Part shown: piece after piece, positions 1 through 6,952 of the stretch
How the letters are laid out: each line of letters begins with the position of its first letter
How positions within the stretch are numbered: position 1 is the first letter of the stretch
NCBI GenBank assembly: GCA_913020235.1
Contig: CAJWBT010000029.1
Coordinates: 1-12,662 of the forward strand
From: an uncultured Chloroflexota bacterium
Lineage (GTDB): Bacteria > Chloroflexota > Dehalococcoidia > UBA3495
Reading direction: 5' to 3'
DNA: 12,662 nucleotides
Position numbers and translations under genes: made by a program
Notes under the pieces: generated by a model
Databases searched by the model: none
The model's input: only the letters and a program-made list of their open reading frames with translations
Told to the model about the DNA's origin: nothing

Positions 1-2
1 TC

Positions 3-209
3 CGGTTGTCGTACCAGCCCGCCCGCGGCTTTCGCGGCCAGCCTGGCGTTGAAGAGTTCACCATCGAGCGGACCGGATCCGTCCAATCCCGCCTGATTAT
101 CTCCGAGCCGGCGAAAAAAGGAGGGTTCCTGGGGTGCGGCCTCGTGGCCGTGGGGATCCTGCTCCTCACCGTCGTCGTGCTCGTGGCGGCCCTGGGCTCT
201 GCGCTGTAG
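3..209 (+). CDS. C-terminal fragment of an unknown protein with a terminal membrane anchor (5' end outside window)
   Basis: The reading frame is open from the left edge to a TAG at 207-209, so the true start lies upstream. A TTG at 6 is in frame but has no visible ribosome binding site and is probably not a start. The visible part is about 68 residues. The first 40 are polar and proline/glycine-containing. The rest, after a Lys-Lys-Gly-Gly stretch, is one hydrophobic segment of about 22 residues (Leu/Val/Ala/Ile-rich, one Cys) that ends right at the C-terminus. The layout suggests a soluble domain held by a C-terminal transmembrane helix. I do not recognise a family and assign no function. 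A short spurious frame is possible, but the well-formed hydrophobic segment argues for a real gene tail. Confidence 0.5.
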   Translation, partial: RLSYQPARGFRGQPGVEEFTIERTGSVQSRLIISEPAKKGGFLGCGLVAVGILLLTVVVLVAALGSAL

Positions 210-240
210 ACTTGTGGCTGCCATCGAGTGATACAGTTGA

Positions 241-288
241 AAATGCCCCTTTGGCCCCCCCTTTCGTAAAGGGCAATTGGGGGGATTT
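241..288. repeat. 48-bp imperfect C/G-rich palindrome
   Basis: The element begins AAATGCCCC and ends GGGGGGATTT. Its centre is CCCTTT-CGT-AAAGGG, so it has two nested inverted pairs: AAAT/ATTT outer arms with C-run/G-run, and a perfect 6-bp inner stem with a 3-nt loop. It sits in the gap between the unknown membrane protein and the metallo-hydrolase gene. I recall very similar palindromes (AAATCCCCC...GGGGGATTT) as dispersed intergenic repeats in many bacterial genomes; that is memory, not a search. It could also act as an RNA hairpin in the untranslated region, but it lacks the U-tract of a classical terminator. Confidence 0.6.
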
Positions 289-347
289 CCGCCCTCTCGC
301 AGCGAGCCATCCGAAGCACCGACGGCTATCTTCACAGTGTTCTATTC

Positions 348-355
348 AAAGGAGG
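348..355 (+). promoter_or_regulatory. Strong Shine-Dalgarno site that fixes the metallo-hydrolase start
   Basis: AAAGGAGG lies 9 nt before the ATG at 365. It is the best ribosome binding site in the window. It shows that translation starts at 365 and not at codons up to 231 bp upstream in the same open frame. Confidence 0.85.
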
Positions 356-364
356 TCTCGACCA

Positions 365-1126
365 ATGCCGAACCTGGAAGTGCTGACCTACGGCTTCGGC
401 CTCAATACCGACCAGGGCTCCTTCGGCTACTCGACCATTTCCCTGCTGAAGGTGGGGAACCGGAACATCGTGGTCGATACCGGGCCGGCGTCTCGCCGGG
501 GATTGCTTTTCAAGGCGCTGCAGAGCAGGAATCTCGCGCCTGACGATATCGACACCGTCATCCTCACTCACCTGCACTGGGACCACTGCCAGAACACGGA
601 CCTGTTCCGAAACGCGCGGATACTGGTCCATCCCACGGAGCTGGACTATGCCCGCAAGCCGAACCGGGGCGACTTCGCGGTGGCCTGGTACATTGCCGAA
701 ACGTTGGACAAGGCTAAGATCGATCTTGTCTCCGATGGCGATTCCATAGCCGACGGCGTCTCGGTCATCGACACACCGGGCCACACCAAGGGCCACATCA
801 GCATAATTGTCGGCGCCGGCGATGAGGAGATACTCCTGGCCGGCGACGCTCTGCCCGACAGCGGCACGGTCAAGCGCGGGCTTCCCTACAACGTCTTTTG
901 GGATGTGGAGGACGCCAGAGAGAGCGTCGAGAAAATGGTCCATTCTTCCAAGGTTTTCTATCCGGGCCACGACCGCCCCTTCAGGCTCGACGGGGATGAG
1001 ATCAGCTACTTGCACGGACCGTCCAACATCGAGGTCTACAACAGTACCGAGGGTTCGGGAATAGCCTCGCTGACCTTTACCGTCAGCGGCCTCCGGCCCG
1101 TCAACATCGATATTGTCCAGAAATGA
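365..1126 (+). CDS. Metallo-beta-lactamase-fold metal-dependent hydrolase
   Basis: A predicted 253-residue cytoplasmic binuclear-metal hydrolase, of normal length for a single-domain MBL protein. The metal-binding set is complete. HxHxDH is at residues 69-74 (THLHWDH), a histidine at 140 in TPGHTKGH, an aspartate at 161 in AGDA, and a histidine at 202 in YPGHD. The VDTG motif at 37-40 also fits. The layout resembles the MBL subgroup that contains N-acyl-homoserine lactonases and other small lactone or ester hydrolases, but these motifs alone do not fix the substrate. No signal peptide or membrane segment is seen. It is the first gene of a same-strand run with a putative sugar hydrolase, a dehydrogenase and a transporter, so a lactone or ester step in a degradation pathway is a fair inference. 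The start is set by a strong Shine-Dalgarno site. Confidence 0.88.
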   Translation: MPNLEVLTYGFGLNTDQGSFGYSTISLLKVGNRNIVVDTGPASRRGLLFKALQSRNLAPDDIDTVILTHLHWDHCQNTDLFRNARILVHPTELDYARKPNRGDFAVAWYIAETLDKAKIDLVSDGDSIADGVSVIDTPGHTKGHISIIVGAGDEEILLAGDALPDSGTVKRGLPYNVFWDVEDARESVEKMVHSSKVFYPGHDRPFRLDGDEISYLHGPSNIEVYNSTEGSGIASLTFTVSGLRPVNIDIVQK

Positions 1127-1156
1127 TGTACGGGCTCCGGGACCTGGACATCTGCT

Positions 1157-2860
1157 ATGACTGACCGCATCGATGACCTGATCGCCTCCCTGGAATCGCT
1201 GGGCCAGAGAGGACAGGGCCGGTGGACCCGGTCGGCCTGTGGGGTTACCCGCTCTGACCGGGAGATTCCCGCTCTTCTCGACCGGGACGCCTATGTTCCC
1301 GCCACCAGCCGCGCCCGGGTGCTGCTGGTCTCCGGTCTGTCCGGCCGGCCCGACGACGTGGCCCAGGCGGTACGGGTACTGGGTTTTTTTGCCGCCGGCG
1401 GTCCCAGTTTGACTGGCGCGATAGCCCTCAGCGCGGTGCCCTGCGGCAACCCCGACGGGCTGGCTGCCGACACCGGCCCCGGCAACGGCGCGGGCGGCGA
1501 CCCCTCCAGCGGGTACCCACCGGAGGGTAGCTTCTTCCATGACCAGCAAAACCCGGAATCGCGCCACCTCTGGCGTTGGATATGTTTTCAGGCCCCGGAC
1601 CTGGTTCTGGAAATTCGGTCCGGGAACCATATACAGTGGGAAGCAAACCAGGCCGCCGCCCCAATGGCTCCCGCCGTTGGGGCCGTCCCGGTCCGGGATG
1701 CCGGCTCGTTGCTGGCCGCGCTGGGAACGGGAATACCCAACGGCTTGGGCGCCATCCCCGGCCTCCGTCTGACGGCTCCAGCTCATCACGTGGCCGGCGA
1801 GTTGGGCCGCCTGTGGAGTTTGGTCACACGGTTCCCGGACTGGGAACCATCCGCGGCACGGCGTGCGCTGGACTCCCGGCGCTCCCGGTCGAAGCTGCGG
1901 GTGGCCAGTATTCTCGACACGGCGTACGGCCGCCACCTGGACCCCGTCGTCTATACGCAGGGAGTCCCCATCAGCGGACGGCTTCGATTAGCCCGTTTGG
2001 GACCCAGCAGCCGGGGCGTTGCCTTGGAGATAGCCTCGATGCTCGACGAGAGCGGGCTGAGCACGGGTGATCCCTTCGGCGACGCGCCCCGGCCGTCGAA
2101 CCTGGCCGGGGTCCTCTGGGGGGCTGAGCTGGCCGAGGCAACCGGAGACCGCCGCTGGGCTCAATTGTTGGTGAGCGCGGCCGATCGTTACCAGGCCGGG
2201 GAACCCGGTGCCGCGCCGCCTCCGTCGGACCCGGACTTCCGCACCGAAGACATGTTCATGAACGGCGCGATGCTGGGCCGCGCCTTCGACCTCACCCGCG
2301 ACAGGCGGTACCTGGAACTGCTGACCCGGTTCCTGCTGGACGGCGGCATCCAGGAGGAAAACGGTTTGTTCCGGCATTGCCGGTCGGTACCCTACTTCTG
2401 GGGCCGGGGCAACGGCTTCGCCGCCATGGGCCTGGCCGAGACCCTGACCTACCTGCCAGAAGAGCACCCAGGCCGGGCCGCCATCCTGTCGATGTACATG
2501 AGGCACATGAACGCGGTGCGCCAGTACCAACAGCCGTCGGGGATGTTCCCGCAGGTGCTGGACGTGCCCGGTTCCTACCAGGAGTTCACCGCCACCTGCA
2601 TGTTCGGGTACGCCATGGCCAGGGGGCTGCGCCTGGGTTGGCTCGGCGCTTCTTTCCTGGAGTCGGTGCAGCAGGGATGGCAGGGCGTGACCGAGCGCAT
2701 CGACGATGAGGGGAATGTGGTGGATGCCTGTACCAACACCGGGGCGCAGGTCAGTCTCAGGGACTACCTGGACCGCCCGGCAGTCTCCGGCATCGACGAC
2801 CGCAGCGGTGGCATGGCCCTGTGGTTCGCGGTCGAGTTGGAGCGCCTGGCCGGCCAATAG
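1157..2860 (+). CDS. Fusion protein: degenerate M14-peptidase-like domain plus GH105/GH88-like unsaturated uronyl hydrolase domain
   Basis: 567 residues, no signal peptide, so probably cytoplasmic. Residues about 265-565 resemble the (alpha/alpha)6 barrel of GH105/GH88 enzymes, which remove unsaturated uronic acid from oligosaccharides made by polysaccharide lyases. Signs are TEDMFM (363-368; Asp365 is the candidate general acid), YFWGRGNGFAAMGLAETL (413-430) and MFPQVLDVPGSYQEFTAT (463-480). Residues about 50-215 resemble an M14 carboxypeptidase core: VLLVSGL (55-61), then VPCGNPDGLA (94-103), then LWRWICFQAPDLVLEIR (138-154). The HxxE zinc site reads Ser62...Pro65, and the third histidine is replaced around Arg153, so this half is unlikely to be a zinc peptidase. 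The gene starts 30 bp after the metallo-hydrolase; its ribosome binding site is weak. No lyase gene is in the window, so the substrate is unknown. The GH105-like call is fairly sure; the M14-like call is moderate. Confidence 0.75.
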   Translation: MTDRIDDLIASLESLGQRGQGRWTRSACGVTRSDREIPALLDRDAYVPATSRARVLLVSGLSGRPDDVAQAVRVLGFFAAGGPSLTGAIALSAVPCGNPDGLAADTGPGNGAGGDPSSGYPPEGSFFHDQQNPESRHLWRWICFQAPDLVLEIRSGNHIQWEANQAAAPMAPAVGAVPVRDAGSLLAALGTGIPNGLGAIPGLRLTAPAHHVAGELGRLWSLVTRFPDWEPSAARRALDSRRSRSKLRVASILDTAYGRHLDPVVYTQGVPISGRLRLARLGPSSRGVALEIASMLDESGLSTGDPFGDAPRPSNLAGVLWGAELAEATGDRRWAQLLVSAADRYQAGEPGAAPPPSDPDFRTEDMFMNGAMLGRAFDLTRDRRYLELLTRFLLDGGIQEENGLFRHCRSVPYFWGRGNGFAAMGLAETLTYLPEEHPGRAAILSMYMRHMNAVRQYQQPSGMFPQVLDVPGSYQEFTATCMFGYAMARGLRLGWLGASFLESVQQGWQGVTERIDDEGNVVDACTNTGAQVSLRDYLDRPAVSGIDDRSGGMALWFAVELERLAGQ

Positions 2861-2996
2861 TCGTCACGGCCCGCCGGAACCGGTCAACCGGACCCCTTCC
2901 CTGGGCCGTCCATCGTGTAAAGGCGGGCCTGGGCCGGCACTCTGGCGCCAATCTCGTTGTCTTCGAGATAACTGGTATTTTGGGGAACCCGACCCG

Positions 2997-3004
2997 AGGA
3001 GAGG
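2997..3004 (+). promoter_or_regulatory. Shine-Dalgarno site that fixes the dehydrogenase start
   Basis: AGGAGAGG lies 8 nt before the ATG at 3013. The open frame extends 192 bp further upstream and overlaps the preceding gene, but no comparable site is found there. Starting at 3013 also gives the usual family length. Confidence 0.75.
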
Positions 3005-3012
3005 CACTGGAA

Positions 3013-4200
3013 ATGGCTTTGGAGAGATCGTTGCAGTTCAGCTACAACAGCGTCGAACAGGAGATAGTGTGCGGCCCGGACTCCATCTCCGGTATGAACG
3101 CTTCGCTGGACCGGCTGGGCGTGTCCCGGCCCATGGTGGTCTGCGGCCCCAACATTCTGCGGGAGTCGAATGTTGTGCAGCGGGTGCGGGAAGCACTCGG
3201 CGAGCGGTGCGTGGGACTGTTTTCAGGGGTGGAGCCCCACTCTCCCATGGAGGTCGTATACGAAGCCGGCGCCGTGGCCAGGGAGCTGCGCCCCGACGCC
3301 CTGGTGAGTGTGGGGGGCGGAAGCACCCACGATACCTGCAAGGGAATGGCCGTCCTGCTGGCCGGGGGCCATGACCTCCACGACTTCGAGATTCGCTTCG
3401 AGCCGCCGGATAAGGTATTCATCCCCGACCTGCCGTCTGGTAGGCCGCCCATCATCAGCGTGCCGACCACCATGGGGGGCGCGGAGCTTACCAAGGGCGG
3501 GGGCGGCCTGACCGACAAGGCCCTGGGGCGCAAGGTCTTGATGTCTGGCAAGGGAGCCGGCCACAAAGCCGTGATCGTGGACGGGAAAGCCCTGGCCACC
3601 ACACCCATGCCGATTCTCGTGTCTACGGCCATCGGCCAGCTCAGGATCGCGATTGAGAGCGTGTACTCCCGGACCCACAATCCCATCGGCGATGCCTTCG
3701 GCCTCCACGCCATCGAAGGCCTGGTGCGCTACTTGCCCGGTTGCCCGGAGAGAGACCTGGACTGCCTGCTGAACACCAAGACGGCCGCGCTGTTGGCCGC
3801 CCTGGCCGGGGCCGCCGGTCTGGGATTGAACACCGCCATGGCCCACCACGTCGGCGCCCTGTACCGGGTGAACCACGGGGAGGCCAACGCCATCCTGCTG
3901 CCCCATACCATGCGCTACAACCTGGACGCCAGTGCCGACAGGCAGGCGCTGATCGCTAAGGCCATGGGGATCGACACCGGCGGCATGAGCGTCGAGGAGG
4001 CGGGCCTGGCGGCGGCTGATGCGGTGGACCGGCTGTGCCGTCAGCTGAATATCCCGGACACCCTCCGGGAAGTGGGAGTGCCGGAAGAAGGGTTGGAGTT
4101 GATTGCCGCCGCAACCCTCCACGACCGGGCGCTGGCCACCAATCCGAAGCCCATCACCGACGCCGTGCCCATCATGACAGTGTTGAGGAGCGCCTGGTAG
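3013..4200 (+). CDS. Iron-containing alcohol dehydrogenase / maleylacetate reductase family protein lacking most metal ligands
   Basis: 395 residues, normal for this NAD(P)H-dependent family. The N-terminal dinucleotide-binding half has VSVGGGSTHDTCKG (99-111) and VPTTMGG (150-156). The C-terminal helical half has GDAFGLHAIEG (226-236), AMAHHVGALY (275-284) and NHGEANAILLPH (287-298). In FucO-type enzymes the metal is held by Asp196, His200, His263 and His277. At the matching places this protein has Gly208, Ile212, Thr274 and His288, so only one ligand remains. The two histidines kept, 278 and 288, are ten residues apart, like the catalytic pair I recall for metal-independent maleylacetate reductases. 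A metal-free reductase of a keto or aldehyde substrate is therefore plausible; the substrate cannot be told. The gene ends 10 bp before the transporter gene, suggesting co-transcription. Confidence 0.85.
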   Translation: MALERSLQFSYNSVEQEIVCGPDSISGMNASLDRLGVSRPMVVCGPNILRESNVVQRVREALGERCVGLFSGVEPHSPMEVVYEAGAVARELRPDALVSVGGGSTHDTCKGMAVLLAGGHDLHDFEIRFEPPDKVFIPDLPSGRPPIISVPTTMGGAELTKGGGGLTDKALGRKVLMSGKGAGHKAVIVDGKALATTPMPILVSTAIGQLRIAIESVYSRTHNPIGDAFGLHAIEGLVRYLPGCPERDLDCLLNTKTAALLAALAGAAGLGLNTAMAHHVGALYRVNHGEANAILLPHTMRYNLDASADRQALIAKAMGIDTGGMSVEEAGLAAADAVDRLCRQLNIPDTLREVGVPEEGLELIAAATLHDRALATNPKPITDAVPIMTVLRSAW

Positions 4201-4210
4201 GGATTGCGGC

Positions 4211-5482
4211 ATGGCGCAAGGAGCTGAAATCACGGTAGCGGCCCGCGCCACGGCCGGTGGCGAGGGCAAAGGCCGAGCCATGGCCGCCGGGGTCATCGGC
4301 GCCCATACCATCGAGCACATCTACTCTCGGGGTTTCATTGTGCTCCTGCCCCCTATCGCCGTCACCATGGGCCTCTCCCCCATCTTCGCCGGACTCATCG
4401 ACGCCTCCCGCCAGGTTTCCTCCGGTTTCATCGGCCTCACCTCCGGCATCCTGGTCGACATGTATCATCATCGCCGCGGGCAGATGCTGGCGGTTGCGAT
4501 GCTCGTTTTAGGCCTGGGATACCTCCTGGTTTCCATGGTGGGAAACGTTTTCGTCCTGGTGGTGGTGGCCGTGATGGTGGGTTCGGCCGGCAGCGGCTTG
4601 TGGCACCCTCCGGCCCTGGGACTGCTGGCCGAGCGCTTTCCACAGCGCAAAGGGCTGGTGGTATCTCTCCACCGCTCCACCGGCAGCCTGGGCGATTTCA
4701 TTGGTCCGGTTGCAGTGGGTGCGCTCCTGGTAGTCACGTCCTGGCAGCTCATTCTCCGGTACGGAATGGTCCTCATCCTGCCTCTGTTTCTGGCCATTGC
4801 CGTGCTGCTGCGCCGCACCGGAAGCCCGGCGGCATCGGGGGAGGATTTCTGGCGCCGGTTGGTGAACCAGTTCAAGATCACGGGCCGCTCTTTCAGCGGG
4901 CCTGGGATGATTTCGGTGATGCTGGTTTCGGCCATCAGGGGCATGGGAGACCGGGCGTTGATTCTGTACCTGCCCTTCTACATGAAAGAGGACCTGGGCA
5001 TGGGAGATGTCGCCGTGGGCTTGCACGTTGGTCTGCTGGCGGCAATGGGCATCGTTGTGGGTCCCATACTCGGGTTCCTGTCCGACCGGGCCGGACGGAA
5101 GCCCTTGATTGTCGGCATCATGCTGGTGTCCACCGTCTTGCCGGTAACCATGGTGTGGCCCGGCAGCCAGTTGGGCTTGACCTTGTCGGTTGTGATCTTC
5201 GGGATCTTCTTCTTCTCGGTTAACTCGCTGACCCAAGTGGCGGCCATCGACCTTACTGAAGGCCAGGGCCTCGAGGGGGCCGCCATCGGCGTGATGTGGG
5301 GCAACAATGCCCTGTTCGGGGCGGCTTCCCCGGTCATTGCCGGAGGGCTGGCCGGGATCTGGGGATTTTCCGCCGCCTTCTATTTTGCCGCCGCCATGTT
5401 CTTTTTGGGATTCCTGGTTTCCCTGACGATGCCCTCGCTTAAACCCCGCCGGGCCCTCGACGCTTCAGCGGGCTCGCAATGA
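4211..5482 (+). CDS. Major facilitator superfamily (MFS) transporter
   Basis: 423 residues with about twelve predicted membrane segments in two halves and a cytoplasmic loop near residues 201-230. MFS motif A appears twice, as GILVDMYHHRRG (79-90) and GFLSDRAGRKP (288-298). The stretch GSGLWHPPALGLLAERFPQRKG (127-148) is reminiscent of fosmidomycin-resistance-like (Fsr) and related drug or metabolite antiporters. The N-terminal 25 residues are polar; an internal Met24 is a possible alternative start. The ribosome binding site before 4211 is weak (GGGATT), and only 10 bp separate it from the dehydrogenase stop, so it is probably translated from the same message. The location among catabolic-looking genes suggests import of the substrate or export of a product. 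Drug efflux is also possible. Confidence 0.85.
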   Translation: MAQGAEITVAARATAGGEGKGRAMAAGVIGAHTIEHIYSRGFIVLLPPIAVTMGLSPIFAGLIDASRQVSSGFIGLTSGILVDMYHHRRGQMLAVAMLVLGLGYLLVSMVGNVFVLVVVAVMVGSAGSGLWHPPALGLLAERFPQRKGLVVSLHRSTGSLGDFIGPVAVGALLVVTSWQLILRYGMVLILPLFLAIAVLLRRTGSPAASGEDFWRRLVNQFKITGRSFSGPGMISVMLVSAIRGMGDRALILYLPFYMKEDLGMGDVAVGLHVGLLAAMGIVVGPILGFLSDRAGRKPLIVGIMLVSTVLPVTMVWPGSQLGLTLSVVIFGIFFFSVNSLTQVAAIDLTEGQGLEGAAIGVMWGNNALFGAASPVIAGGLAGIWGFSAAFYFAAAMFFLGFLVSLTMPSLKPRRALDASAGSQ

Positions 5483-5572
5483 TATCTTTCAACCAGTCGT
5501 TCCTGGAAGTACCGGGTGCCTGGGGGACGTCCAGCCCGCGCCGCTGGGAGGGGCTGCTGTCCCAAGCCGGAG

Positions 5573-5601
5573 GTGACTCCATTGACACGTTCCTGTAATA
5601 T
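5573..5601 (+). promoter_or_regulatory. Weak candidate promoter before the LLM oxidoreductase gene
   Basis: GTGACT (5573-5578) and TAATAT (5596-5601) are separated by 17 bp. Each matches four of six bases of the sigma-70-type boxes. A perfect TTGACA at 5582-5587 lies only 8 bp from TAATAT and cannot pair with it. The 190-bp gap after the transporter gene is the reason to look for a promoter here. Upstream, GGGAC (5524-5528) can pair with GTCCC (5559-5563) around an inner CCAGC/GCTGG stem, with no U-tract. Confidence 0.25.
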
Positions 5602-5672
5602 AGACGCGACCTGCCACTGGGGAGTAGCGGGGTGCTGGCAGGCAGGAATCCTGTTAAGAGGTATGGCAGTAA

Positions 5673-6626
5673 ATGGTGCAACCTGAGCTGCATTTTGGAG
5701 CGAATATTGCCCTGGGCCCGGCGGCGGTCGCCAAGCAAGCCAGATGGATGGAGGAGTTGGGTGGCTTCGAGTATATCGCCGCGGGGGAGCACTTCATGCG
5801 GGGCAGTCCGCCCGATGCCACCCATGCCAGCCTGCCGGTGCTGGCGGTGGCCGCGGGCGCGACGGAAAAGCTCCGGGTGGCGTCCGCCGTTATCCTGGTC
5901 CCCTTTTACCATCCCACGGTGCTGGCCAGGGTGACCGCCAGCCTGGATATGGCCAGCGGGGGCCGGCTCACCCTGGGCATCGGTGTGGGCGGCGAGTATC
6001 CCGTGGAGTTCGAGGCCGCCGGGCTGAACGTGAAGCAGCGAGGCCGGCGCACCAACGAGTGCCTGGAGGTGCTGCGCCGCCTGTGGAAAGGTGAACAGGT
6101 AACCTTTGAAGGCCGCCATTTCCAGCTAAAGGACGTGGCAATCAACCCCCCGCCGGTACAGAAGCCGCATCCCCCGGTATGGGTTTCCGGGAGGCGGGAC
6201 GCGGCAATGCTCCGCGCGGTACGCCACGGCGATGGCTGGTTTCCCTACTTCTTCAGCCCGGAGCGGTACCGGAGCAGTGTGGAGAAGATTACCGAATATG
6301 CCCGCGACGAGGGCCGGGACCTGTCCAATTTCCAGTGGGCCTGCTACGTTCACCTCACGATCTATCCCACCATGGAAGAGGCAATCGAAATCGCCGCCGA
6401 GGAATTGGGAGGCCGCTACCAACACGGCCGCGACTTCGCCGCCATAGTGCGCGACTATTGCGTCGTGGGGAACGTGAAGCAGTGCATCGCCCGCATCCAG
6501 GAGTATGTCGACGCCGGGGCCCGCTACATCCTGTTCAGCATCTCCTGCCCAAGCAAGGACCGGGCCAAGCACATCGAGACCATTGCCAAAGAGATCATTC
6601 CTCACTTCAAGCCGGGCTCCGGCTAG
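5673..6626 (+). CDS. LLM-class (luciferase-like) F420- or FMN-dependent oxidoreductase
   Basis: 317 residues, the usual length for a single-domain luciferase-like TIM-barrel enzyme. It has the family pattern in order. The substrate-side GEHFMRG is at 38-44. HPTVLARVTASLDMASGGRL is at 80-99, running into the cofactor-binding GIGVGGEYPVEFEAAG (102-117). R126 starts the helix ending in EVLRRLW (132-138), PPVWVSG is at 167-173, and the C-terminal VGNVKQCIARIQEYVDAGAR is at 265-284. Such enzymes use reduced F420 or FMN for hydride transfer or monooxygenation of small molecules. The pattern looks closer to the F420-dependent actinobacterial/chloroflexal type, but the cofactor is not proven. Start choice: ATG 5673 follows AAGAGG by 11 nt, while the ATG at 5663 hits a stop after seven codons. 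It may be the oxidising step of the upstream catabolic genes, or a separate unit. Confidence 0.88.
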   Translation: MVQPELHFGANIALGPAAVAKQARWMEELGGFEYIAAGEHFMRGSPPDATHASLPVLAVAAGATEKLRVASAVILVPFYHPTVLARVTASLDMASGGRLTLGIGVGGEYPVEFEAAGLNVKQRGRRTNECLEVLRRLWKGEQVTFEGRHFQLKDVAINPPPVQKPHPPVWVSGRRDAAMLRAVRHGDGWFPYFFSPERYRSSVEKITEYARDEGRDLSNFQWACYVHLTIYPTMEEAIEIAAEELGGRYQHGRDFAAIVRDYCVVGNVKQCIARIQEYVDAGARYILFSISCPSKDRAKHIETIAKEIIPHFKPGSG

Positions 6627-6797
6627 CAGTTGGCCAGCAAGTTTCGGCGATCTCTCAGCCTGCCGAGTCCTTCCAGGAGAGACGAGAAGCGCCGATCTAG
6701 TTGGGCCGGGGCTTGTCATCGCGGATTCGCGGGCAGCCCTGCCCCCGGGAAATGGATTTGGGGGGACGACGAAAAGCCGTGTGTTTAACGTGACTTA

Positions 6798-6808
6798 TGC
6801 GTTATAAT
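6798..6808 (+). promoter_or_regulatory. Candidate promoter -10 region for the radical SAM gene
   Basis: A perfect TATAAT is at 6803-6808 in the one AT-rich patch of this GC-rich gap, about 145 bp upstream of the start codon. A good -35 box at 17 bp is not evident: the best T-rich stretch (TTTAAC, 6784-6789) is only 13 bp away. The exact match and the location make it the best promoter candidate in the window. Confidence 0.45.
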
Positions 6809-6840
6809 GTGAAGTCGATTGGTTAGAGCTTGTCGTTGCA

Positions 6841-6870
6841 CCGGCCGGCTTCCAGCAGATGAACGGCCGG
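6841..6870 (+). other. Leader hairpin, perfect 7-bp GC stem
   Basis: CCGGCCG (6841-6847) is exactly complementary to CGGCCGG (6864-6870), with a 16-nt loop. It lies in the predicted untranslated leader of the radical SAM gene, about 80 nt before the start. It could be an attenuator, a protein site or an mRNA-stability element. No U-tract follows. In GC-rich DNA a 7-bp stem can occur by chance. Confidence 0.35.
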
Positions 6871-6952
6871 GAATGCTTCTCTTCCTTGGAGACCAATGGG
6901 CGGGGCCGGTGCCGGGTGGTGAAAGCTCAGGGGGGGAAGGACAGGAGTGGCA

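Larger units (their letters stand above)
6627..6952 (+). other. 326-bp intergenic leader before the radical SAM gene
   Basis: No credible gene is seen here. The stretch holds a short GC-rich self-complementary run around 6730-6745 (GGGCAGCCCTGCCC), a consensus -10 box at 6803-6808, a perfect 7-bp inverted repeat at 6841-6870, and a purine-rich stretch with a ribosome binding site just before the start codon. If transcription starts a few bases after the -10 box, the untranslated leader is about 135 nt, long enough for RNA-level control. It does not match the cobalamin riboswitch pattern that might be expected before a B12-dependent gene. Confidence 0.5.

Noticed and set aside
332..1936. Long antisense open frame (534 codons) opposite the MBL and GH105-like genes
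   Set aside because: It is opposite two well-supported genes, has low-complexity Gly/Ala/Arg/Pro-rich translation and no recognisable motif; typical of GC-rich codon bias.
2880..2891. Small palindrome CCGGT-CA-ACCGG in the gap before the dehydrogenase gene, as an operator
   Set aside because: Five-base arms are expected by chance in GC-rich DNA, and no regulator gene or second copy is nearby.
3223..4320. Antisense frame (365 codons) opposite the Fe-ADH-like gene
   Set aside because: It is a shadow of a gene with clear dehydrogenase motifs; the translation is His/Gln/Gly-rich without domains.
5582..5601. TTGACA plus TAATAT read as a single strong promoter
   Set aside because: Only 8 bp separate them; a -35/-10 pair needs about 17 bp.
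6870..6952. Possible cobalamin riboswitch before a B12-binding radical SAM gene, suggested by GGAGACC near 6890 and GGTGAAAG near 6920
   Set aside because: The elements are in the wrong order and the rest of the B12-box and core (GCCACTG, GGTGCC arrangement) is absent.
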